A stretch of 13,064 nucleotides of DNA from positions 1 through 13,064 of the forward strand of contig JARLHB010000186.1 in assembly GCA_031292465.1 (NCBI GenBank), given 5' to 3'. Of the stretch, positions 1 through 6,397 are shown in pieces. This DNA comes from Ignavibacteriaceae bacterium. Its GTDB lineage: Bacteria > Bacteroidota > Ignavibacteria > Ignavibacteriales > Ignavibacteriaceae. The notes below the pieces were generated by a model, which had not been told where the DNA came from, searched no databases, and worked only from the letters and a program-made list of their open reading frames with translations. The position numbers were made by a program, and so were the translations under genes. Positions within the stretch are counted from its first letter, which is position 1; the number at the start of each line of letters is the position of its first letter.

Positions 1-237
1 AAAGAAGTGATAAATCGTTTTAACTTGTACGGTTTTGTAAAAAGTTTTTCCCGGTGCCTGGTTTGTAATTCTCCGCTTAAAATTACTTCTAAAGAAAAGA
101 TAATTGAAACAATTCCCCCAAAAGTAAGAAACAATAAGAATGAGTTTTATATTTGCGGAAGATGCAATAAAATTTATTGGCAGGGAAGCCATTTTGAAAA
201 TATGGATAAATTGGTGAAGCGCCTTCTTAAGGCATAA
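1..237 (+). CDS. Mut7-C RNase-domain protein, C-terminal part (5' end outside window)
   Basis: The reading frame is open from the first base and ends at TAA 235-237, so this is the 3' portion of a longer gene. The GTG at 7 is probably an internal Val codon, not the start. The visible residues carry a zinc-ribbon-like arrangement: a CxxC pair in FSRCLVCNSPL, a stretch containing IPPKVR, and a second CxxC in YICGRCNKIYWQGSH. This order of motifs is the signature of the Mut7-C (formerly DUF82) domain, which combines a PIN-like RNase fold with a C-terminal zinc ribbon. The cellular substrate of bacterial Mut7-C proteins is not well defined. The PIN-like catalytic part would lie to the left of the window and cannot be checked. 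The next gene, on the same strand, starts 295 bases downstream, so it is probably not co-transcribed. The family call is fairly sure; the function is only at family level. Confidence 0.8.
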   Translation, partial: KEVINRFNLYGFVKSFSRCLVCNSPLKITSKEKIIETIPPKVRNNKNEFYICGRCNKIYWQGSHFENMDKLVKRLLKA

Positions 238-532
238 ATACAAATTATACTCCCCGGGTTAATTTAAGCATATTTGATAATTGGTGTTACCCGGTTAAAA
301 AATTAATATGTTTTTACAAAGAGAATTAAATTCAATATATGTATATGGAGTGATTATATCGATAAAATATTACTCATTATTACCGGGGATTGATGTGTCT
401 CTAAATCCAGGTTGATATAAATTTAAATTTGAAATGCAATAATTAATGTAATGGGGGAAATTTTTATGTATTTTTGTATATCTGAAATTACACCCATTTT
501 AATTTGGTTTTAAAGACATTAGGAATACCGCT
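238..532. other. Spacer between Mut7-C and HDOD genes with GC-rich inverted elements
   Basis: No convincing gene lies here. About 17 bases after the upstream stop, CCGGGTTAA (254-262) can pair with TTACCCGG (287-294) with one bulged T and a loop of about 24. The A/T-rich run that follows has no clean U-tract, so it is at best a weak terminator. A third related element, ATTACCGGGG, lies at 379-388. Two tiny reading frames were seen: 308-415 (35 codons, no ribosome site) and 466-513 (15 codons, preceded by GGGGG at 453-457). Neither is called as a gene. No canonical -35/-10 pair is obvious before the HDOD gene. Confidence 0.5.
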
Positions 533-1399
533 ATGACGTCAGACAACCACAAAAGAGAAAAGACAGAAGCATTGTTGGCAGCAATAAATAACTTGCCGTC
601 TATTCCCAAAGTTGTTTTTGAAGTTACAAGGTTATTGAACGATTCTAAAACCGCTACCAACAGGCTCTCTGAGGTCATAGGCAAAGACCAGGGTCTGACC
701 TCCAAAGTACTGGCTATAGCTAATTCTCCATTATATGGTTTAAAAAGAAGCGTATCTTCAATTGAATTTGCAATTTTAATACTTGGTTTTCAGGAAATTA
801 AAAATATTGTAGCGGCATTATCATTTGCAGATTCCATAGAAATTACCCCGACGGTACATTTCAATCCACAGGAGTTTTGGCTTCATTCCATACTTGTAGG
901 TACTGCTGCAAGAGGGATAGCCCAAAACCTGGGTTATGAATTCGGCAGCGAAGCATTTGTAGCCGGTTTACTGCATGATCTGGGAATACTTGTTATATAT
1001 AAATATTTTCATTCGGAGTTTATTCAGATTATTGGAAAAGCAAGCTCGGAAAATATACCAATATTTGAGGCTGAAACTGAAATACTTGGGCTAACACATC
1101 AGGAAATAGGTGGGTTTCTTGCAGATAAATGGGAACTCCCGATGATATTATGCGACTCCATCAATTACCACCATGTCCCTTATCTTGCTAACGAAAACAA
1201 GATATTTGTTTCTATAATACATCTTGTTGATTATATGACACAACGCCTTGGAATTGCAAGTTTCTATTGGGATAAAAAAATAGAATTAGACAGCAGGATT
1301 TTGGGAACTCTTAATTTTCCTTCTAAAGAGTCTGTTGATGCCTTTATTGCTGATTACGATGAAATGTTTACAGTTACTGCCGAATCATTAAAGATATGA
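533..1399 (+). CDS. HDOD domain signalling protein
   Basis: A 288-residue protein made almost entirely of one HDOD domain, a divergent HD-phosphohydrolase fold found in bacterial signalling and stress regulators. Landmarks are LPSIPKVVFEV near residue 21, the paired segments IGKDQGLTSKVL and ANSPLYG at 49-69, and the HD region: H118 in WLHS, LLHDLG at 146-151 (H148, D149), H189 in THQEIGGFLADKWELP, the HH pair at 213-214 and D233. These occupy the positions of metal ligands in true HD hydrolases, but HDOD proteins usually have no demonstrated enzyme activity. No receiver, GGDEF or EAL domain is fused, and no signal peptide or membrane segment is seen, so it should be cytosolic. The ATG is preceded by AGGA at 521-524 at good spacing, which supports this start. 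It is separated by 110 bases from the deaminase. The family is sure; the pathway it controls is unknown. Confidence 0.9.
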   Translation: MTSDNHKREKTEALLAAINNLPSIPKVVFEVTRLLNDSKTATNRLSEVIGKDQGLTSKVLAIANSPLYGLKRSVSSIEFAILILGFQEIKNIVAALSFADSIEITPTVHFNPQEFWLHSILVGTAARGIAQNLGYEFGSEAFVAGLLHDLGILVIYKYFHSEFIQIIGKASSENIPIFEAETEILGLTHQEIGGFLADKWELPMILCDSINYHHVPYLANENKIFVSIIHLVDYMTQRLGIASFYWDKKIELDSRILGTLNFPSKESVDAFIADYDEMFTVTAESLKI

Positions 1400-1509
1400 C
1401 ATTTAATTGGGTGTGAGGGAGCTAGTATTCTTTAGTTAACCAATCCGGTAATTTTATTTTTACATTAGTATATTTATTCAAAACAATTTTTATTAAAGCA
1501 TAAATTAAA

Positions 1510-2007
1510 ATGACAAATATTAAACGGCCTACGTGGGATGAATATTTTTTAAAGCTTGCCATGCTCGCATCGGAGCGTTCAACATGCCCAAGAATGCACT
1601 GCGGATGTGTATTTGTAAAAGACAGATTTGTTCTTGCAACAGGTTATAACGGATCACTGCCGGGGCATCCGCATTGTGAAGATGTCGGCTGCCTGGTTGT
1701 GGACAATCATTGTGTAAGAACCAATCATGCGGAAATAAATGCACTAACCCAGGCTGCAATTCATGGCGTTAATATAAAAGAGGCTACCGCTTACATAACA
1801 AATATGTCATGTACAACGTGTGCAAAAGCGTTAATCGCAGCAGGAATAAAACGCGTGGTGGTTTTTTCTGATTTTCACGATACGCTTGCAACTCAATTTT
1901 ATACTCAGTCAGGTGTAGAAATAGCAAAGCTTGATATGCCCGACAGGACAATAAATTATAACATTGACGAATACACTTCCGCAAGAAAAACAAAAAACTC
2001 TAAGTAA
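1510..2007 (+). CDS. Deoxycytidylate (dCMP) deaminase family protein
   Basis: A 165-residue zinc-dependent deaminase that should convert dCMP to dUMP in the cytosol, feeding thymidylate synthesis. The zinc site is visible as H73-A-E75, with E75 the proton shuttle, and C101-x-x-C104. The dCMP-deaminase pattern is also present: RSTCPR near residue 23, GYNGSLPGHPHC at 45-56, and HCVRTNHAEINA at 67-78. The usual proline before the first zinc cysteine (PCxxC) is replaced by serine (SCTTC), and C31/C33 flank a glycine where the family more often has Val-Gly-Ala or Val-Gly-Cys. Length is normal. The start is preceded by an A/T-rich stretch with no Shine-Dalgarno, but the protein begins where the family begins. 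A ComEB-like or other cytidine/deoxycytidylate deaminase is the alternative label. The transporter gene 27 bases downstream is probably in the same transcript. Confidence 0.9.
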   Translation: MTNIKRPTWDEYFLKLAMLASERSTCPRMHCGCVFVKDRFVLATGYNGSLPGHPHCEDVGCLVVDNHCVRTNHAEINALTQAAIHGVNIKEATAYITNMSCTTCAKALIAAGIKRVVVFSDFHDTLATQFYTQSGVEIAKLDMPDRTINYNIDEYTSARKTKNSK

Positions 2008-2019
2008 TATTTCAGTAAC

Positions 2020-2026
2020 AGGAAAG
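2020..2026 (+). promoter_or_regulatory. Ribosome binding site that fixes the TTG start of the EamA gene
   Basis: AGGAAAG lies 8 bases before TTG 2035. No in-frame ATG occurs close by, so this site decides for the rare TTG start. Confidence 0.6.
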
Positions 2027-2034
2027 ATTTTTAA

Positions 2035-2919
2035 TTGAAAAATAAATTATTCCTGTTCTGGAAGCCTTTTCTGGCAGTAGTACTTTGGGGCCTGTCTTTT
2101 ATTGCTACAAAAATTGCATTAAGTGAACTTACCCCTGAAGCAATTATATTGCTAAGGCTCCTTTTGGGGATAGCGCTTCTTTTGATAATAGCGTTGTTTA
2201 CCAAAAGAGATTTTTCCGTCAGTTTAAAAAATCACCTGAGTATATTTATTCTTGCTTTGATAGCTGTTTTTCATCTTTGGATACAAATAACAGGATTAAA
2301 ATATACATCAGCTACAAACACGGGGTGGATAATCGGCGTTACGCCTGTTTTTATGGCTGCTCTTGGATTCCTTTTATTTAAAGAAAACATAACGCTTACC
2401 AAAATATCAGGGATAGTAATTGCCTTTGCAGGGCTGCTGATTTTAATGAGCAAGGGAGATATTTTAAGCATCGGTTTTATATCTCATAAGGGTGATTTCC
2501 TTGTACTTGCAAGCGCATTTACATGGAGCATTTATTCAATTATAAACAAAAAAATTTCTCTCGGATATTCTCCATTTATGACGATATTATACCTGTTTAT
2601 TATGATGGCGGTAATAATTACTCCGTTTATATTAAACAGCGAAACAATTAATTCTGTAATTCACCTTTCACTTAGAAGCTGGCTTGCTGTTATTTTCCTG
2701 GGTGTTTTCTGCTCTGGTATTGCGTATGTTTTGTGGGCGCAGGCCCTTAAAGAACTGGAAGCCGTAAAGGTAGGTGTATTACTGTATTTTGAACCGTTTG
2801 TTACTGTTTTTGCTGCCTGGCTTATGCTGAATGAAGCAATTAATTTACCTACCATTCTTGGCGGTCTTGTAATTACTTCCGGCGTAATATTAGTTAATAA
2901 GAAAAAGGCAGGAAGTTAA
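2035..2919 (+). CDS. EamA/DMT-family inner-membrane transporter
   Basis: A 294-residue integral membrane protein of the drug/metabolite transporter superfamily. About ten hydrophobic helices can be placed near residues 8-28, 35-55, 67-86, 95-115, 121-138, 152-171, 181-200, 213-233, 243-264 and 271-288. They form two repeated EamA halves (about 11-137 and 152-287). Each half shows family landmarks: a W-G-L-S-F type first helix (VLWGLSFIATK, then FTWSIYSIINKK) and an E-P/V-T-P segment near its fourth helix (IIGVTPVFMA, then YFEPFVTVFAAW). Members export amino acids, nucleosides or other small metabolites; the substrate here cannot be read. The TTG start is supported by AGGAAAG eight bases upstream and by the first helix beginning shortly after. 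The gap to the deaminase stop is 27 bases, suggesting co-transcription. The last codons are also the stem of the opposing operon's terminator. Confidence 0.88.
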   Translation: MKNKLFLFWKPFLAVVLWGLSFIATKIALSELTPEAIILLRLLLGIALLLIIALFTKRDFSVSLKNHLSIFILALIAVFHLWIQITGLKYTSATNTGWIIGVTPVFMAALGFLLFKENITLTKISGIVIAFAGLLILMSKGDILSIGFISHKGDFLVLASAFTWSIYSIINKKISLGYSPFMTILYLFIMMAVIITPFILNSETINSVIHLSLRSWLAVIFLGVFCSGIAYVLWAQALKELEAVKVGVLLYFEPFVTVFAAWLMLNEAINLPTILGGLVITSGVILVNKKKAGS

Positions 2920-2929
2920 TCTTCCTGCC
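2902..2929 (-). terminator. Intrinsic terminator of the rhodanese-DUF302-thioredoxin operon, inside the EamA 3' end
   Basis: GGCAGGAAG (2907-2915) and CTTCCTGCC (2921-2929) form a perfect 9-bp stem around the 5-base loop TTAAT. On the minus strand the hairpin is followed directly by TTTTT (complement of 2902-2906), the classic layout of a Rho-independent terminator, 27 bases past the thioredoxin stop. On the plus strand no T-run follows, so it should act mainly on minus-strand transcripts. The EamA stop codon sits in the loop. Confidence 0.85.
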
Positions 2930-2955
2930 GAAATCACTATAAGGCAATTAAGCTT

Positions 2956-3318
2956 TTATACTTTAGCCGCAAACAACTCTTCTTCAATAGCCTGTTTTAA
3001 AGCTTCCTTTGGCAAAGCACCCACTGCCATTTTGGGCTGGCCTTCTTTGGGAATAAATAAAAGCGACGGAATGCTTCTAATCCCAAATACTGAACCAAGT
3101 TCCTGTTCCTCGTCCGTATTTACTTTATAGAAGTTTACCTTGCCGGCATACTCTGTTGATAATTCCTCTATGATTGGCCCAACCATCTTGCAGGGGCCGC
3201 ACCATGGCGCCCAGAAATCAACAACACATGGTAAATCTCCTTCGTATTTCCAATCCTTGTTTGTTTCAAAATTAAAAACTTTTTGTAAAAAAGTATCTTT
3301 GGTTAAATGCTCTGACAT
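2956..3318 (-). CDS. trxA: Thioredoxin
   Basis: A 120-residue thioredoxin-fold protein. It carries the canonical redox motif WCGPC at 39-43 within DFWAPWCGPCKM, with C40 and C43 as the dithiol pair. D34 matches the buried acid of classical thioredoxins, and the cis-proline is P84 in RSIPSLLF. There is no signal peptide or membrane segment, so it should be a cytosolic disulfide reductase supplied by thioredoxin reductase, which is not in this window. An extra cysteine, C31, lies just before the active-site strand. The start is well supported by AAGGAG six bases upstream. It is the last gene of the minus-strand operon, 41 bases after DUF302, and is followed by a strong terminator. Because it sits with a rhodanese, it may be dedicated to reducing persulfide or disulfide intermediates, although a housekeeping role cannot be excluded. 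Confidence 0.95.
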   Translation of the reverse strand: MSEHLTKDTFLQKVFNFETNKDWKYEGDLPCVVDFWAPWCGPCKMVGPIIEELSTEYAGKVNFYKVNTDEEQELGSVFGIRSIPSLLFIPKEGQPKMAVGALPKEALKQAIEEELFAAKV

Positions 3319-3324
3319 TTTTAT

Positions 3325-3330
3325 CTCCTT
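3325..3330 (-). promoter_or_regulatory. Strong Shine-Dalgarno for thioredoxin
   Basis: AAGGAG on the minus strand, six bases from the ATG. The two upstream genes of the same operon lack a comparable site, so the last cistron may be translated most strongly. Confidence 0.75.
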
Positions 3331-3359
3331 ATTATTTTAATAAACTCAATATTTAAAAA

Positions 3360-3743
3360 TCAAACCCTGTCTAATGCGTTTTGAAGTTTTTGTTTTACTT
3401 CTTCTGCTATTGCCGCCAATTCTTTTTTATCAATTAATTTTGTCATCACCAGCGGATTAAAAATCGATACAACACATTTATTCTCTTTTTCATAAACAAT
3501 AACATTGCATGGCAACAGCAGGCCGATATTCTCTTCAAGTTCCAATGCTTTGTATGCAATAGGCGGATTGCATGCGCCAAGTATTTTATATTTTCTAAAA
3601 TCTATATTTAATTTATTCTTTAGTGTTTCTTTTACATCTATCTCGGTCAGTATGCCGAAGCCTTCTTTTTTTAATTCATCTGTTATCTTTTCTATTGCCT
3701 GCTCAAAAGATAAGCTCACTGTTTTGGATAAACCATATTCCAT
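3360..3743 (-). CDS. DUF302 family protein
   Basis: A 127-residue soluble protein of the DUF302 family, a small alpha/beta fold of undefined biochemistry found widely in bacteria and archaea. The family core is visible: an N-terminal helix after SFEQAIEKITDELKKEGFG, the FGILTEIDVKETLKNKL segment at about 29-45, then LGACNPPIAYKAL at 55-67 and IGLLLPCNVIVYE at 73-85. C58 and C79 in those two motifs are characteristic, and a further C90 follows. No signal peptide is seen. The conserved cysteines fit a thiol or persulfide role, and DUF302 genes are often found near sulfur-metabolism genes. Here it lies between a rhodanese (34-base gap) and a thioredoxin (41-base gap), which fits the same theme. 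No clear Shine-Dalgarno precedes the ATG; the start is chosen because the domain begins at the first residues. Confidence 0.88.
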   Translation of the reverse strand: MEYGLSKTVSLSFEQAIEKITDELKKEGFGILTEIDVKETLKNKLNIDFRKYKILGACNPPIAYKALELEENIGLLLPCNVIVYEKENKCVVSIFNPLVMTKLIDKKELAAIAEEVKQKLQNALDRV

Positions 3744-3777
3744 TGTTTTGCCAAGTGTTATTTTAATAATTTATTAT

Positions 3778-4161
3778 TTACCTATTAAGATTCCATTTAG
3801 TTATGCCGCCCTTCATGTTGGCGGAGTTAAAGCCCAGCTTTTTTAATTTACCGGCTGCAACAACGCTTCTGCTTCCAGACTTGCAGTAGCATATTATTTC
3901 TTTATCCCTGAACCTTTTCAATTCATCGGCTCTTCTTTCCAGTTCATGCAGAGGGATGTGGAATGATCCTTTTATAGACTGACTTTTACGCTCTGCAATT
4001 GTCCTTACATCAAGTAAAATTACATTTAAGCTGTCTTTAATTTTGTCTTTTACCTCATACGGTTCATAATTATTTAGTCCGCGCGTTGTTAAAAAACGTT
4101 TAATAATTGAAACAAGCATCAATAATACTACTAACAGAAGAAGAATTTGGAAAAAAGTCAT
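3778..4161 (-). CDS. Membrane-anchored rhodanese-like sulfurtransferase
   Basis: A 127-residue protein with one hydrophobic N-terminal helix (about residues 4-20) followed by basic residues, then a single rhodanese domain from about 33 to the end. The domain shows the LLDVRTIAER strand-loop near 49-58, the G-S-F-H-I-P-L motif at 65-71 and the active-site loop C93-K-S-G-S-R-S99 after a second cysteine, C91. C93 is the residue that would carry the persulfide. The C-terminal MKGGITKW is the usual closing motif. Single-domain rhodaneses transfer sulfane sulfur to thiols. By the positive-inside rule the basic flank KRFLTTR would keep the catalytic domain in the cytosol, although this is only a prediction. 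It is the first gene of the operon with DUF302 and thioredoxin. No Shine-Dalgarno precedes the ATG. The intergenic stretch to the right holds promoters for both directions. Confidence 0.9.
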   Translation of the reverse strand: MTFFQILLLLVVLLMLVSIIKRFLTTRGLNNYEPYEVKDKIKDSLNVILLDVRTIAERKSQSIKGSFHIPLHELERRADELKRFRDKEIICYCKSGSRSVVAAGKLKKLGFNSANMKGGITKWNLNR

Positions 4162-4276
4162 ATTGTTTTCATTAAATATTTATTGAATATGGTTATATGA
4201 TATGGTTTTTTGTAAAAGGATTCAAAATAGGAGTTACAAAATTCCTTTTTATGCTAAATTATTAGAAATAAAGGCC

Positions 4277-4282
4277 TATAAT
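4277..4282 (+). promoter_or_regulatory. Possible -10 element for transglutaminase-like copy 1
   Basis: A perfect TATAAT stands 91 bases before the chosen ATG 4368. No good -35 element lies 16-18 bases upstream, and in AT-rich DNA such a hexamer can occur by chance. If real, transcription would begin near 4289, downstream of the alternative TTG at 4284, excluding that longer start. Confidence 0.3.
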
Positions 4283-4367
4283 ATTGAATGATAAAAAGTT
4301 TTGTATTAATTTTTCACTGGAATTTATTACAAAAAGTACAATTGCAGTCATCAATCGGGGACGTTAT

Positions 4368-6362
4368 ATGAGATTGAAGCTTTCCTCTTGCTTGTTATTT
4401 ATCACATCTATAATGTTTTTCTCCTGTTCATCAGTTTCGTTTATAGATCTAAATTCTCTTAAAGAACAATTACATTTAAAAGAATTTCCGGAACAGAAAC
4501 TTTATCCGGAAGCCGATGCGTTAGTACTTAGTGAAATGCATGATGTAAGTTTGTCAATAGTCGGGAATTATGATATTGAAACTATAGAAAAAGTGCAGAA
4601 GGTTGTAAAAATTTATAGAAATATAGAAAAATATTCTTCAGTAGAAATCTTTGTATTGAGTGGAGATATAATTTCCGATCTGAAGGCCAGAACAATAAAA
4701 CCAGATGGATCGGAAGTGGTATTAAAATCTGATGATTTTCATACAATTATCGGTGGCGGGTATGATTATAATTTCTATTCAGATGAAAAAACAATAAAAT
4801 TTTCTTTCCCGGCAGTAGAAAAGAATTGCATAATAGAATATGAATATCGGGTTATTAAATTGTATCCGTTTGTTCTAGATATGTGGCAAATCCAGAGCTC
4901 TATTCCAAAACTTCAAAACATTTATAGATTAACCGCACCCAAAATATTATTGCAAAGCAAAACGCAAGGTGGAGCCGGGTGGACCTGGAAATATAAGACG
5001 TATAACTGCTATGTCCCCCGTCCGGAGTATCAGGAAAATAGTGACCAGGGCAGCGGTTCTTATAATCAAACTGATTCATTTACATGGGAACAAAATGATA
5101 TTCCTGCTTTTGAAGTTGAGCCAATGATGCCTCCACGCTCCGATTATTTGCAGTACATCAAATTTGCTCCGGCACATTGGGAAAATTGGAATAATGTGTC
5201 TGACTGGTATTACAACAGCTTATTTAAACCTGAATTAATAATATCAGATGAAATTTCTAATAAAGCTAAAGAATTGACTAAAGATTGTACCGATGAGGCT
5301 GATAAAATTATAAGTATTTCTAAATTTGTACAATCAATCAGGTATGTTGCAATTGAACTGGGGCAAGGTGGATTAATTCCTTCTACACCGCAGAAAGTAT
5401 TAAATCATAAATATGGAGATTGCAAAGACAAATCCATACTTCTTATTGGCTTATTAAAAAACATAAATATTAATGCAAAGCCGGTATTGGTTTTAACTTC
5501 AGATGAGGGGCATATAAACAGATCGTTTCCAAGCTGGAATTTCAACCACATGATTGTTAAAGCTACAACAAAAGACGGAAAAGATTTTTGGATCGATCCT
5601 GCCATAAATCATTGTATTCCTGGTGATCTTTCCTATCAATGTAAGAACGTAGATGTCCTGGTGCTTAATGATGATGGAACATCCCAAATTGAAACCACAC
5701 CTAACGGCACGTTTAATGATAACGTAGAAGATATTAATATTAAAATAAATATTGCCGATACAGATTCGACTAATCTGGATATTTCCATAAAGTTTAAAGG
5801 CGAATACAATATTGAAAAACGCCAGTTCTTTGCTGAAAAAACCAAAGCTGAAATGCTAAAATATTGTAAATCTCTAATTTCTGACAAATACTTAAACGCA
5901 GAAGTAAAAGACTATGCTATAAGCAATATTGATTCATCCAGTTCGGACTTGAAGTTAAGTTTTATTATGAAGGTGCCTAACCCAATTGAAAAGCAGGGTG
6001 ACTTCAACTTCCTTGATATAGACCCGTTTCAGCTATCAAAAGGCTGGGAGTGGCTTGGGAGCGATAAGAGGAAATATGATATTGAATTTGATTACCCGTA
6101 TACTATAACCAAATCCATTGAAGTGACTATCCCGGGAAATAAATTCCAAATTAAAAACTTACCGCCAACATCAAGCGCAAATGAGGGCAGCCTTTATTAT
6201 TCTAAAGGCTATGAATTATTGGACAAAAATAAATTTGTTATAAAGGAAAAGTTTTCAGTTACAGAAAAAAATATTAATGTTAAAAATTACCTGAATGCTA
6301 GAAAATTTATAGATGGGTTGAAGACCAGGCAAAACGAGAAGGTTATTCTGACTTCAAAATAA
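4368..6362 (+). CDS. DUF3857/transglutaminase-like lipoprotein, tandem copy 1
   Basis: A 664-residue predicted lipoprotein. The ATG at 4368 is preferred over TTG 4284, which would add 28 residues: GGGGA stands six bases before it, and it begins a lipoprotein signal (basic MRLK, hydrophobic core, FFSC with C20 as the lipidation site). Residues about 30-290 resemble DUF3857, ending in a motif around DIPAFEVEPMMPP. The transglutaminase-like core follows, with catalytic C352 in KYGDCKDK, H394 in FNHMIVKA and D410 in FWIDPA, so the triad is complete. The last 200 residues look beta-rich and may correspond to a DUF3858-type domain. Such proteins belong to the papain-like superfamily and may cross-link, deamidate or cleave peptide bonds; the actual reaction is unknown. 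It should sit in the envelope, probably facing the periplasm or the surface. Copy 2 follows 35 bases later, so the two are likely one transcript. Confidence 0.87.
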   Translation: MRLKLSSCLLFITSIMFFSCSSVSFIDLNSLKEQLHLKEFPEQKLYPEADALVLSEMHDVSLSIVGNYDIETIEKVQKVVKIYRNIEKYSSVEIFVLSGDIISDLKARTIKPDGSEVVLKSDDFHTIIGGGYDYNFYSDEKTIKFSFPAVEKNCIIEYEYRVIKLYPFVLDMWQIQSSIPKLQNIYRLTAPKILLQSKTQGGAGWTWKYKTYNCYVPRPEYQENSDQGSGSYNQTDSFTWEQNDIPAFEVEPMMPPRSDYLQYIKFAPAHWENWNNVSDWYYNSLFKPELIISDEISNKAKELTKDCTDEADKIISISKFVQSIRYVAIELGQGGLIPSTPQKVLNHKYGDCKDKSILLIGLLKNININAKPVLVLTSDEGHINRSFPSWNFNHMIVKATTKDGKDFWIDPAINHCIPGDLSYQCKNVDVLVLNDDGTSQIETTPNGTFNDNVEDINIKINIADTDSTNLDISIKFKGEYNIEKRQFFAEKTKAEMLKYCKSLISDKYLNAEVKDYAISNIDSSSSDLKLSFIMKVPNPIEKQGDFNFLDIDPFQLSKGWEWLGSDKRKYDIEFDYPYTITKSIEVTIPGNKFQIKNLPPTSSANEGSLYYSKGYELLDKNKFVIKEKFSVTEKNINVKNYLNARKFIDGLKTRQNEKVILTSK

Positions 6363-6397
6363 CTAAAAACAATTTGAATGTTAATCGGGATTATTTT

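Noticed and set aside
308..415. A 35-codon frame in the first spacer
   Set aside because: No ribosome site, no recognisable features, and it runs across the inverted CCGG element.
499..705. A 68-codon minus-strand frame over the HDOD start
   Set aside because: It overlaps the conserved N-terminal HDOD coding region and resembles no known protein.
1432..1443. Near-palindrome TTAGTTAACCAA before the deaminase gene
   Set aside because: Two of twelve positions break the symmetry and no second copy was found, so it does not support an operator call.
3505..3846. A 113-codon plus-strand frame across DUF302 and the rhodanese 3' end
   Set aside because: Antisense to two clear domains; its hydrophobic composition reflects the reverse complement of the real codons.
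4214..4249. AAAAGGA/TCCTTTT inverted repeat upstream of copy 1
   Set aside because: Seven A/T-rich pairs around a 22-base loop are easily chance in this spacer, and no gene ends nearby that needs a terminator.
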